Assembly (NCBI GenBank): GCA_945902755.1
Contig: CAMDNC010000004.1
Span: 1 to 46,212 of the forward strand
Direction: 5' to 3'
Origin: Flavipsychrobacter stenotrophus
Lineage (GTDB): Bacteria; Bacteroidota; Bacteroidia; Chitinophagales; Chitinophagaceae
Length of the DNA: 46,212 nt
The translations under genes and the position numbers were made by a program. The notes below the pieces were generated by a model. It ran no database searches and was not told the DNA's origin. It was given only the letters and a program-made list of their open reading frames with translations. Within the stretch, counting starts at the first letter, position 1, and each line of letters begins with the position of its first letter. Positions 33,457 through 41,499 of this stretch are shown here, in pieces.

Positions 33457-34506
33457 GTGGACAATCGTAAGAGAAGGGCGGTAGCGTGGTGGCTGATTGC
33501 AGGAATAATAATGATAGTGATAGAGTTTTTTATGGGTGGTGTAACCCGGCTCACCGGATCGGGGCTATCTATCACTGAGTGGAAACCAATAATGGGGGCA
33601 CTTCCCCCTCTCAACGATGCTGACTGGAACACTGCTTTCGATAGCTACAAAAACATTGCGCAGTACAAGTTTCTGAATAGTCATTATACACTTTCCGATT
33701 TCAAATTCATCTTTTATTGGGAGTGGGCGCATCGCCTATGGGCACGTATGCTGGGCGTGGTGTTTCTGATAGGTTTTGTATACTTTTTATCCAAAAAGTA
33801 CTTTGATAAAGGCATGATTAAGCCCTTCATAGTGCTGTTCTTTCTGGGTGGTGTACAGGGCTTCATAGGCTGGAAAATGGTAGAAAGCGGCCTTAATGAC
33901 ACCGACCTTTATGTAAAACACACTTGGCTGGCCACTCACTTTCTCAGTGCGGTTACACTGATGTGTTATACGTTGTGGTTTGCGCTGGTATTGCTCATAC
34001 CACCGCATCGCAGGGCAGGCAGCAATGGCATGGTAAAGGCTAGCATTGGGCTCATAGCTCTGCTGTATGTGCAATTGGCATATGGTGCGTTTATGGCAGG
34101 GCTTCATGCCGCTAAAAATGCACCAACCTGGCCTACCATCAATGGCGACTGGATTCCAGCAGGCATGGGTGCCAATAGTTGGATACACAACCCTATCAAT
34201 GTGCATTTTATACACAGAGGGTTGGCTTATCTGCTGCTGGCTGGCATCATACTCTGGTTTGTATATGCAGGCAAACAAGCCAAACTGGCAAGTGAAAGTT
34301 TACTGTCGAAGTCGCGCTGGTGGCCATTGGCGCTCGTGACGGTACAGGTGATACTAGGCATAGCTACGGTACTAACAGCACCCTACATTGTGTTTGCAAA
34401 ATTTGGTATTTTCGAAACCATCGCCGAGGCGCACCAATTGGTAGCTTTAATACTGCTGATGTCGGTGGTAGCTAATTTGTACATATCAGGCAGACGCACT
34501 GCCTGA
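33457..34506 (+). CDS. ctaA: heme A synthase (CtaA/COX15)
   Basis: 349 residues from the GTG at 33457 (VDNRKRRAVAWWLIAG). The longer frame from 33439 begins inside the -7 box. Seven or eight transmembrane segments. Haem-ligand histidines are in WEWAHRLWARMLG, KHTWLATHFLSA, NVHFIHRGLAYLL and IAEAHQLVAL. GGVTRLTGSGLSITEWKP is the COX15 signature. It converts haem O to haem A for cytochrome aa3-type oxidases in the inner membrane. No ctaB or cox genes are adjacent. Convergent with the PspC gene 13 bases on. Confidence 0.94.
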   Translation: MDNRKRRAVAWWLIAGIIMIVIEFFMGGVTRLTGSGLSITEWKPIMGALPPLNDADWNTAFDSYKNIAQYKFLNSHYTLSDFKFIFYWEWAHRLWARMLGVVFLIGFVYFLSKKYFDKGMIKPFIVLFFLGGVQGFIGWKMVESGLNDTDLYVKHTWLATHFLSAVTLMCYTLWFALVLLIPPHRRAGSNGMVKASIGLIALLYVQLAYGAFMAGLHAAKNAPTWPTINGDWIPAGMGANSWIHNPINVHFIHRGLAYLLLAGIILWFVYAGKQAKLASESLLSKSRWWPLALVTVQVILGIATVLTAPYIVFAKFGIFETIAEAHQLVALILLMSVVANLYISGRRTA

Positions 34507-34519
34507 TATGTAACGGTAT

Positions 34520-35194
34520 CTATCTTCTTCCCTTGGCCCTGAACACGCTGGCTAGGTCGCGGCTCATTTGCTCTGCCCTGCGTTTAAGATCCTGCAGTTC
34601 TTCATTCATATTGCGGGTAATATCGTTGATGGTGTTGGCACTATTATCTGTCATATACAGCAAGTCATCGGGCGACTTGGCTGCTGGTATTATAGCCCAG
34701 GCTATGATATAAGCTATAAACCCAATACCCAATGTAAAAAATAATACAGCCATGATTAGCCTTATTATCACAGGGTCTATGTCAAAGTAGTTTGCCATGC
34801 CACTACACACACCACCTATTACTTTGTCATAAGGATTGCGCAACAACTTTGCTTGCCTAGGGCGTGCATAATTGCTACTATTGTAACCACCTGCGTTGTT
34901 GCCACCACTTTTACTATCAGTGGTGCTGCTGCCATCGCCAGATAGGTCGCTGGCTGCACCCAAGGTACTTATCACATTTTGCACATCCGTGCGGTCTATG
35001 GCCTGTGCGCCACTTTCCAGTTTCAGTGCAAATAACTCTGAAATACGATGCTCTATATCTTCAATTATTTCTTTGCCTTCCTCGCCGGTAAACTGGCGTT
35101 TCAGCGACTTTATATAATCACTGAGCAGTGTATATGCGTCTTCTTCTATGGGTAGTATTCTACCAGCAATGTTGATTTGGATGATGCGTTGCAT
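34520..35194 (-). CDS. PspC-domain protein
   Basis: 224 residues. PspC domain around residues 115-170: RNPYDKVIGGVCSGMANYF and FFTLGIGFIAYIIAWAIIPA with the paired transmembrane segments. An N-terminal part (IAGRILPIEEDAYTLLSDYI) and a C-terminal helix with heptad-like spacing flank it. PspC in other bacteria senses envelope stress. The gene follows the PadR gene by 22 bases, an arrangement common in Bacteroidota. Confidence 0.9.
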   Translation of the reverse strand: MQRIIQINIAGRILPIEEDAYTLLSDYIKSLKRQFTGEEGKEIIEDIEHRISELFALKLESGAQAIDRTDVQNVISTLGAASDLSGDGSSTTDSKSGGNNAGGYNSSNYARPRQAKLLRNPYDKVIGGVCSGMANYFDIDPVIIRLIMAVLFFTLGIGFIAYIIAWAIIPAAKSPDDLLYMTDNSANTINDITRNMNEELQDLKRRAEQMSRDLASVFRAKGRR

Positions 35195-35216
35195 GTGTGT
35201 GTTGTTTAGTTTTTGT

Positions 35217-35549
35217 TTATATTGATGTAGTTAGGTGATTTACTGCGTTGCTTAGTTCTGTCCAGGTGGTGCGTAGTTGCGTGTAAAACTGTTTACCCTC
35301 TTCAGTCAGCGTAAAGTACTTTCGGGGTGGCCCCGATACCGATTCTTCCCACCTGTAGTTGAGCATACCTGCATTCTTTAGCCTTGTAAGCAGCGGATAC
35401 AGTGTACCCTCCAGCACTACAAGTTTTGCTTCCTTTAGCTGCTCTAGTATATCGCTGGGGTATGCCTCGTTTTGCTGCTGTATAATGCCCAGTATACACA
35501 ACTCCAGCAATCCCTTTCGCATCTGCGATTCTGTGTTTTCTATTGCCAT
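35217..35549 (-). CDS. PadR-family transcriptional regulator
   Basis: 110 residues. Winged-helix domain: LELCILGIIQQQNEAYPSDI, then LEGTLYPLLTRLKNAGML with the PadR motif (ExTLYPLLxRL), then the wing PPRKYFTLTEEGKQF. Probably represses its own operon with pspC. It follows a TACCTTTG box (35567-35574). Confidence 0.93.
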   Translation of the reverse strand: MAIENTESQMRKGLLELCILGIIQQQNEAYPSDILEQLKEAKLVVLEGTLYPLLTRLKNAGMLNYRWEESVSGPPRKYFTLTEEGKQFYTQLRTTWTELSNAVNHLTTSI

Positions 35550-35566
35550 ATTACCGTTGTTGAATA

Positions 35567-35574
35567 CAAAGGTA
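35567..35574 (-). promoter_or_regulatory. -7 box TACCTTTG for the padR-pspC operon
   Basis: A full TAnnTTTG match on the minus strand, 17 bases before the ATG at 35549; leader of about 10-15 bases. Confidence 0.55.
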
Positions 35575-35830
35575 GGCTAAAAACAGTATTATGCAATACA
35601 TAGTACCTTGTTAAGAAAATTTTGTGATTCGGTATTTCCTTGGCAGGTAAGCGTAACGCTCCCATCATCCCTTAAAACAGTACAGTAAATTGCAATATAG
35701 CTGTGAGTAAATTTTAGAATACTCAAGTAATAATAAAAAGTAAATAATGGACAAATTAATGCTTGCGCATAAAATGTAAAAATTGAATAGAATGCAGCGA
35801 ACTGAAAATCGAGCTAAACTTTGCAGTATA

Positions 35831-36220
35831 TCAAACATTGTGTGGATCAACAATGTGCAATCCGGCAATATTTAAAAAGTCGCGAGTGTTGTTGGTAATG
35901 AGCGTTAGCTCGTAAATAATTGCAGTTGCTGCTATAATAGCATCGGCCAATTTCAATTTCCGTTTGGATCTACGTAATTCTATAGCTTTTTGGGTCACCG
36001 CTTTATCTAGTGGTAAAACAGTTGCCAGACTTACAAATTCCTCAATGAGTGGCATTTTTTCAGGCACTTCATTATAGGTAAGCACCTCAATTTCTACTAC
36101 TACTGAGATAACAAAATTTTCATCAATCGCTTTCTTTACAAATTCTTTTCCGGCAACAGGTAGCTTTTCTGCAAACAAATGAGCAATAACATTCGTGTCG
36201 ATTAGATATTTCTGTTCCAT
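35831..36220 (-). CDS. PIN-domain toxin (VapC-like ribonuclease)
   Basis: 129 residues. Acidic PIN residues: D8 in LIDTN, E45 in VVVEIEVL, D93 in LADAIIAA and D114 in NNTRDF. The usual TxDxDF near the end reads TNNTRDF, common in this subgroup. VapC toxins cut RNA, often tRNA or rRNA loops. The start (ATG 36220) overlaps the antitoxin stop by 19 bases, the usual layout. Target unknown. Confidence 0.88.
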   Translation of the reverse strand: MEQKYLIDTNVIAHLFAEKLPVAGKEFVKKAIDENFVISVVVEIEVLTYNEVPEKMPLIEEFVSLATVLPLDKAVTQKAIELRRSKRKLKLADAIIAATAIIYELTLITNNTRDFLNIAGLHIVDPHNV

Positions 36221-36447
36221 TCGTCACGCATTTGTTGAATATGTTTGTCCATTTTCTCACCTTCTTCCTCTGTCAGGATACCAAAAAAATCAGAAGGTTT
36301 TTTTTTCGGTAAAATAGCAGAAGTTGTACTTACCAACTCCTCATCTATGTAGAAAAGCACATGCACTTCCTTGCCTACATAATCAGCAGGCAATGATACA
36401 GTCATATTAAAATCTTTTTTGTGCGGAGTTACAACTGTCTGTACCAT
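36202..36447 (-). CDS. antitoxin of the PIN toxin pair
   Basis: 81 residues. N-terminal half has beta strands (DFNMTVSLPADYVGKEVHVLF); the C-terminal half (KKKPSDFFGILTEEEGEKMDKHIQQMRDEWNR, in part) is the amphipathic toxin-binding helix seen in Bacteroidota antitoxins paired with PIN toxins. It overlaps the toxin gene by 19 bases and is translated first. A 5-base inverted repeat AGCAG-GTA-CTGCT (36473-36485) some 26 bases upstream could be an operator. Confidence 0.85.
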   Translation of the reverse strand: MVQTVVTPHKKDFNMTVSLPADYVGKEVHVLFYIDEELVSTTSAILPKKKPSDFFGILTEEEGEKMDKHIQQMRDEWNRNI

Positions 36448-36612
36448 AAAAATTTAGTTTGATATTAAAGCGAGCAGGTACTGCTAAGATATAACATTGG
36501 CGTGTATTTACTGTATTACTGATACGGAAAATTACTGCTCCGGTATTCAGGAAGCTCAACAATATCGAATAGACATAAGACATTGGTTCAAAACTGACAC
36601 CCTGTTTACTGT

Positions 36613-37503
36613 TTACATATCACCCAGCACCACTGACTTCTCTTGTAGTATATTATTGGCATCATCATGCAGGCGCACTATGTATTTACCCTTTTTGTCC
36701 CTTAGCAGGTTCAGTTCCACCGCCGCTGTAGAGCCATATTTATCGCTCACTATAGTACCTACTTGTTTATACTTACTGCCGTCAGGCCTGTACACAGATA
36801 CATACACATTGCGGTAGCCTTGGTTTACAGTCCAGTTTACGTTTACATACACTCTATCTTCTCCCTTGCGCAGCACTGGCCTGTTGGGTACAGCGGCTAT
36901 TGTTTGCTCCATATAGTAGGTAGGTACTGGCTCCTTACGCACCTTGGCTAGGTATTTCACCAGCTCCTCCGACACTATAGGGTTGTCGTGAGTATAAGCT
37001 GAGTGAATGGGATGATTATTAGTAAACACCCATACAGCGGCTTGTATGAGCCTAGGTGCTAGGTTGTTGTTTTTGCCATAACGCAGCACATTTATAAGAT
37101 TGGTATCCTGTTGCTTGTAATAGCTATACTCTAGCCCCTTGTAGGGGCAGCTAGCACCACTGTTGCCACAGTAGGTTTGTAACTGAACATTTTTCTGTTC
37201 TTCCGCATTTAGCACTAGCACCTCATCTCCTTGCAGTATCAACGGCTGGCAGCCTATGCTACTATCTTTGGGTCTAAACTCCAATCCAGATTCTATTTTT
37301 ATTGATAGCGTATCGCGGCTTGTACTTTTTACATCCAGCGACAATCCTTTGTTGCAATAACCACCCGTTGCTACCGGCATTATAGAAATCAACTTCTCTT
37401 TTATTGCCTTTCGTAGGGTAATTCTCTTCATTTTAGCCGCTGCTGCCACAGTGCTAATACACAAAATACTGGTAATCATTATCCTCAGAATGCGCGTCAT
37501 CAT
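36613..37503 (-). CDS. exported protein of unknown function
   Basis: 296 residues; ATGs at 37503 and 37500 are adjacent, and a Shine-Dalgarno (TAAGGAG at 37506-37512) is better spaced for 37500. A signal peptide covers about 1-23 (MTRILRIMITSILCISTVAAA). The body has an unusual Cys-containing core, CGNSGASCPYKGLEY, and the motif RLIQAAVWVFTNNHPI, which loosely resembles thioester-domain (TQXA) proteins, but a Cys-Gln pair is not obvious. The C-terminal ~80 residues look like a beta-sandwich (RVYVNVNWTVNQGYRNVYVS). I cannot assign a function. Confidence 0.72.
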   Translation of the reverse strand: MMTRILRIMITSILCISTVAAAAKMKRITLRKAIKEKLISIMPVATGGYCNKGLSLDVKSTSRDTLSIKIESGLEFRPKDSSIGCQPLILQGDEVLVLNAEEQKNVQLQTYCGNSGASCPYKGLEYSYYKQQDTNLINVLRYGKNNNLAPRLIQAAVWVFTNNHPIHSAYTHDNPIVSEELVKYLAKVRKEPVPTYYMEQTIAAVPNRPVLRKGEDRVYVNVNWTVNQGYRNVYVSVYRPDGSKYKQVGTIVSDKYGSTAAVELNLLRDKKGKYIVRLHDDANNILQEKSVVLGDM

Positions 37504-37505
37504 AA

Positions 37506-37512
37506 CTCCTTA
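37506..37512 (-). promoter_or_regulatory. Shine-Dalgarno TAAGGAG for the unknown exported protein
   Basis: On the minus strand TAAGGAG is followed by TT and two ATGs (37503 and 37500). The second is at a better spacing (5 bases). Confidence 0.6.
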
Positions 37513-37527
37513 GTTTTACGGTCTACA

Positions 37528-37535
37528 TAAAGTTA
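37528..37535 (-). promoter_or_regulatory. -7-like box TAACTTTA
   Basis: Same octamer as at 6262-6269, where it also precedes a gene with a Shine-Dalgarno. Confidence 0.35.
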
Positions 37536-37578
37536 CAAATTATGGAACATTAAATTACCAACATCAATCTAGTAGCTA

Positions 37579-39426
37579 CTATTCTTGATTGAGCTGTATA
37601 AGATCTGGCGCTGTGATGTAATTGCTCCTGTATCTGAACCGAACATTGGTATTGGTCACTATCTTAAAACCCCTCATATTATCAGGCGCAACCGGAAAAA
37701 AGAACGCACGTATTTCTATCGTCTCAAATACCAGGTTTTCGTTGCGGGTGCGGATTCCTGCACCCAGTGCGCTATACAGCCTGGCTTGGTCTGCTGGTAC
37801 GTTCTCTGGGGTTATCAGGCTCAGGTTAGCCCACGGAAATGTAGCCACCTGAAAACCTAGTATTTTGAAAGGGAAGTAAAACACAGTTTCTAATTGCAAG
37901 CTGAGTCGGCGAGTACCATAGGCCGAGTCCGACAGAAAACCCTGAAGACCATAATAATTATTGATGTAGAGCGGCGCATAGGTCACCCTATTATGCAGAT
38001 GTGTATAGCTAAAATTGATGTACTGCCTTATCATCAGTGCATTCCAGAACTGCAATCTGCTATACGCTGTCGCACCTACAAGGATGCTCGCATCTTGTAT
38101 CTTGCCCTGATGCAAAAAACCGCCAGTTCGCATAAAAACATTCACAAAGCCACCAGAACCAGTTGCCAGATATCGCGATGCATTGATACCTGCATAGGGT
38201 CTTATCATCCCAAGTTGCTCATGAACACCACCTGTAACAGATACATTGTACCCATACGGCAAATCCTCTGTGGTACCAAAACCATATATATACTGTGTTT
38301 TGTAATAATTTTGTCTGAAAAAAGTAAACTGAGCCAATGCTGCCCGCGAGCTATTAAAAACAGGATTGAACTGCTCGCCTATGCGGGGTGGCACTTCCCT
38401 AAAGTCCCTCTGATAACAACGTACCGCCAAAAACCTACGGTCACGTATAGTATTGTTGGTAGCAGTGAGTTGCCTTATGCCTATATTATAACCCGCCCAG
38501 CCATCTAACAAGTAATACCTGTACTTATTGAAAATAGTATCTGATAAATTGTAGAGATTGTATGACCTGTTGTAACTCACAGTCAATGCCCCCGCAAACC
38601 TTGAGTAAGGCGACACAAGCCTACGTGTGAGCTGCAAATAATCGGTCGACTCCTCTGCTCGTGTATAGGGGCTTACATATATCTCGCTATGACCTACAGT
38701 AGCATCTATATAGGTGTGCCCCACATTGTTTTTGCGGTAGTAGGCACCACCACCCCTTGCCGGTGAGCGGTCACGATTATAGAGCCCCGATAGCTCTAGC
38801 CGCTGCCCCATACCACCCAGATTAGCATCATAGAGCTGTGCAGTAGCCATGCGTACACCTTGCGCACCCGCACCACCACCTATACTGAACAGGTCTTTGG
38901 TGTACACCCGCACATCTACCGAGTCAGGATTGCCAGGTATGCTATCTATGTATATCCGCACATCATTGATATACTCTAGCGAGCGTATAAATCGTTCGTT
39001 ATCTGCCACCATATAGGCATTCACCTGCATACCCTCCTTTATAAACAGGTTGTTGCGTATTACAAACTTGCGTGTAGCAAGGTGCAGCCTCTTACCAATA
39101 CGCGCACCTAAACTCTCATCTCGCTCACAAGAGTCAGTTATAGACCTATCAAAGCTCAATGTCTGTATGTCTATATTTCTTATAATTTTGCCTTGATAAG
39201 GCATGTATGCATCCTCACTTTTTTTGTTGAGAAAACTACCATCATCATGTGTTTTCATCATAGAAAACACTACTTGTTGTAGTGCCTTATTTACTCGCGT
39301 ACTTCTGGTAAACTGCAGTTTCTGCACCAAAGCACTGTCGCTATCGGGCAAGCCCTGCGCCATTGCCTCTGCACATCGCAGACACAGTACCACAACCATA
39401 AACCTAAACAGCAGTTTTGTTTTCAA
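37579..39426 (-). CDS. BamA/TamA-like outer-membrane beta-barrel protein
   Basis: 615 residues starting with TTG at 39426; the signal peptide MKTKLLFRFMVVVLCLRCAEAM needs that start, as no in-frame ATG lies upstream before a stop. A POTRA-like part lies at about 75-175 (IIRNIDIQTLSFD, RSLEYINDVRIYID, DSVDVRVYTKDLFS). The rest is beta-barrel with alternating strands, for example DANLGGMGQRLELSGLY, and a final aromatic-rich strand (RFRYRSNYI). Proteins of this type sit in the outer membrane; an assembly role is possible but unproved, as the POTRA region is short. Upstream distance to the GT2 gene is 167 bases. Confidence 0.8.
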   Translation of the reverse strand: MKTKLLFRFMVVVLCLRCAEAMAQGLPDSDSALVQKLQFTRSTRVNKALQQVVFSMMKTHDDGSFLNKKSEDAYMPYQGKIIRNIDIQTLSFDRSITDSCERDESLGARIGKRLHLATRKFVIRNNLFIKEGMQVNAYMVADNERFIRSLEYINDVRIYIDSIPGNPDSVDVRVYTKDLFSIGGGAGAQGVRMATAQLYDANLGGMGQRLELSGLYNRDRSPARGGGAYYRKNNVGHTYIDATVGHSEIYVSPYTRAEESTDYLQLTRRLVSPYSRFAGALTVSYNRSYNLYNLSDTIFNKYRYYLLDGWAGYNIGIRQLTATNNTIRDRRFLAVRCYQRDFREVPPRIGEQFNPVFNSSRAALAQFTFFRQNYYKTQYIYGFGTTEDLPYGYNVSVTGGVHEQLGMIRPYAGINASRYLATGSGGFVNVFMRTGGFLHQGKIQDASILVGATAYSRLQFWNALMIRQYINFSYTHLHNRVTYAPLYINNYYGLQGFLSDSAYGTRRLSLQLETVFYFPFKILGFQVATFPWANLSLITPENVPADQARLYSALGAGIRTRNENLVFETIEIRAFFFPVAPDNMRGFKIVTNTNVRFRYRSNYITAPDLIQLNQE

Positions 39427-39528
39427 TCTGGCACAGTATTCAATGACAACAGCACAAAAATCATGCTATTGTACAAATATAGCCGTATGTGGCTTAGTAT
39501 ACTAACGCTACAAGTATTCATTAAAGTA

Positions 39529-39563
39529 TCAAAGCCACACCTCGCATACAGATGTGGCTTTGA
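39529..39563 (-). terminator. terminator hairpin after the GT2 gene
   Basis: TCAAAGCCACA and TGTGGCTTTGA pair perfectly (11 pairs, 13-base loop) about 30 bases after the GT2 stop. The arm sequence repeats that of the hairpin at 6189-6222. Confidence 0.65.
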
Positions 39564-39593
39564 AAATAATGACGGTTACAACAGCTTAGCTAT

Positions 39594-40334
39594 TTACCAT
39601 TTCTTTTTGAAGTCGCCCCTACTGAAGAACTTTTCTATGAGGCAATACAGTACGATAAAGAAGTAACGGCTTCCCATCTCTCGTATCTTCAGGTTTGACG
39701 TTCCGTGTTTTCTGTTCTGCCAAGAGTTGGGCACTATAGCAAAGCTGTAACCTCTCACCATAGCCTTAAGTGGTAGCTCCACAGTAAGATTGAAGTGTGG
39801 CGACATGTAGGGCTTCAATCCCTCCATAGCCTGACGGGAGTAGAGCTTAAATGCATTGGTAGTATCGCGATAGCGCATCTTAAACACTATGCTTATAATA
39901 CGGTTCACAAACCGGTTGAGGTACAGTTTCTTTTTAGGATAGTCTATTACTTTGCCTCCCTTGCCCCAGCGGTCCCCAAACACACAATCTACTTTTTGGT
40001 CTATCATCGTGTTGTAAAACTTCACCAAATCGTCAGGGTCGTCAGATAGGTCGGCCATTACAATAGCCACACAGTCGCCGCTAAAGTTCTCCAGCCCCCT
40101 ACGTATCGCATACCCAAAACCATTGTGTGGTGGAGGGTTAAATATTGTACGCAGCTCGGGCATCGTTTTTTGCAACTCAGTGATCACATCTATCGTGTTA
40201 TCCTTCGAGTTGTCGTTTATCACCAGCAGTTCGTGGTCTATTTTGTTTGCTCTAAGTGTACTGTTAAACGCATTCAGCGTATCCGGCAGATTCAGAGCTT
40301 CATTATATGCAGGTATTACTACGCTGAGCTTCAT
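39594..40334 (-). CDS. GT2 glycosyltransferase, dolichyl-phosphate-mannose-synthase-like
   Basis: 246 residues, GT-A fold. MKLSVVIPAYNEALNLPDTL is the GT2 start; VINDNSKDNT, MADLSDDPDDL (DxD-like) and FKLYSRQAM are the usual motifs. No C-terminal transmembrane pair typical of GtrB-like enzymes is clear. It probably forms a polyprenyl-phosphate sugar or extends a glycan at the cytoplasmic face. It is downstream of the epimerase pair but a hairpin (40362-40393) lies in the 96-base gap. No own promoter box was found. Confidence 0.88.
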   Translation of the reverse strand: MKLSVVIPAYNEALNLPDTLNAFNSTLRANKIDHELLVINDNSKDNTIDVITELQKTMPELRTIFNPPPHNGFGYAIRRGLENFSGDCVAIVMADLSDDPDDLVKFYNTMIDQKVDCVFGDRWGKGGKVIDYPKKKLYLNRFVNRIISIVFKMRYRDTTNAFKLYSRQAMEGLKPYMSPHFNLTVELPLKAMVRGYSFAIVPNSWQNRKHGTSNLKIREMGSRYFFIVLYCLIEKFFSRGDFKKKW

Positions 40335-40361
40335 TTGTGGCGTGTTGTCTTTTTATTTTTA

Positions 40362-40393
40362 AATCACCTGAGTGATACCTTACTCAGGTGATT
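40362..40393 (-). terminator. hairpin between the epimerase and GT2 genes
   Basis: AATCACCTGAGT and ACTCAGGTGATT pair perfectly (12 pairs, 8-base loop). On the minus strand an AT-rich stretch follows. Either it ends the epimerase transcript or it lets partial readthrough into the GT2 gene. Confidence 0.7.
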
Positions 40394-40430
40394 GTTTTGA
40401 TGTCTTATTATCAAGAATAGCTGTAGCACC

Positions 40431-41495
40431 CTATACCCTACTCTTCATGTTCTCAAATATCTGCTCCATAGTTACCTCCAGCGAGTACTTATAGTCCCAA
40501 CCCGGATAATGCGCTTTAAACTTAGTCAGGTCTGATATGTACCAGATGTGGTCGCCAGATCTATTGCCATCAGTGTAACTATAGTTCATTTTGTTGCCGG
40601 TTATCTGCTCGCATATTTGTATGGCTTCCAGCATAGAGCAGTTAGAGAATCTACCTCCACCTGCGTTGTACACCTGCCCACCCGGCTGAGGATTCTGGTA
40701 AAAATGCCAGAACATATTTACGAGGTCCCAAGCGTGTATATTGTCGCGCACCTGCTTGCCCTTGTACCCAAAAATGGTATAATGATCCTTGGTTATAGCG
40801 CACTTCATGAGGTAGGATAAAAAACCATGCAACTGTGCACCAGAGTGCTGAGGACCAGTAAGGCATCCGCCTCTGAACACGGCTGTGTTCATGTCAAAGT
40901 ATTTGCCATACTCCTGCACCATAACATCAGCAGCCACCTTCGATGCGCCAAATACAGAGTGCTTTGAGTTGTCGATACTCATGGTTTCATCTATACCATT
41001 TTTGAAAAACGGATGAGACTCATCTATTTCCCAACGTTTTTCCAACTCCACCAGTGGCAGGAAGTTTGGGGTGTCACCATATACCTTGTTGGTAGAGGTG
41101 AAAATAAATACTGCCTTAGGGCAATGCAAACGGGTGAGCTCCAGAAAGTTGAGTGTACCATTGGCGTTGATGGTAAAGTCCGTAATTGGTTCTTTGGCAG
41201 CCCAGTCGTGGCTGGGTTGTGCTGCTGTGTGCACCACTATTTTTATGTCGTTGCCATATTCTTTAAATATGGTTTCCAGACTGCTGTAATCTCTTATATC
41301 GTGATTGTAGGCTTTGTAGTTACTGTATTTTCCTTCCAGTACTTCTTTGTTCCAGCTCGTAGATGCCGATGGTCCAAAAAAATAGGCACGTTGGTCGTTG
41401 TCTATTCCTATTATAAGGTCCATTTTATCGGCAAGGAAACTTACGCTTTCGCTACCTATCAGCCCGTTCGAGCCACTTACTACTGCAATATTCAT
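40431..41495 (-). CDS. NAD-dependent epimerase, CDP-paratose 2-epimerase-like (first of two)
   Basis: 354 residues, short-chain dehydrogenase/reductase fold. The NAD motif GSNGLIG is at 8-14, D31/N32/D33 follow beta-2, and S134 (FTSTNKVYG) is the catalytic Ser/Thr. At the YxxxK site the sequence is [11 protein letters not shown]182 replaces the catalytic Tyr, K186 is kept. I recall FGASK in related proteins, so it may be family-typical. [12 protein letters not shown] and [15 protein letters not shown] resemble CDP-tyvelose/paratose epimerases. It probably makes an NDP-sugar for the glycan built by this cluster. It starts 4 bases after the second epimerase stop. Confidence 0.85.
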   Translation of the reverse strand: MNIAVVSGSNGLIGSESVSFLADKMDLIIGIDNDQRAYFFGPSASTSWNKEVLEGKYSNYKAYNHDIRDYSSLETIFKEYGNDIKIVVHTAAQPSHDWAAKEPITDFTINANGTLNFLELTRLHCPKAVFIFTSTNKVYGDTPNFLPLVELEKRWEIDESHPFFKNGIDETMSIDNSKHSVFGASKVAADVMVQEYGKYFDMNTAVFRGGCLTGPQHSGAQLHGFLSYLMKCAITKDHYTIFGYKGKQVRDNIHAWDLVNMFWHFYQNPQPGGQVYNAGGGRFSNCSMLEAIQICEQITGNKMNYSYTDGNRSGDHIWYISDLTKFKAHYPGWDYKYSLEVTMEQIFENMKSRV

Positions 41496-41499
41496 TGGG

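Noticed and set aside
33787-34278. 163-residue open frame antisense to ctaA
   Set aside because: No motif, and the sense strand is a clear heme A synthase.
37894-38508. 204-residue open frame antisense to the BamA-like gene
   Set aside because: Sense strand has clear barrel and POTRA patterns; antisense shows none.
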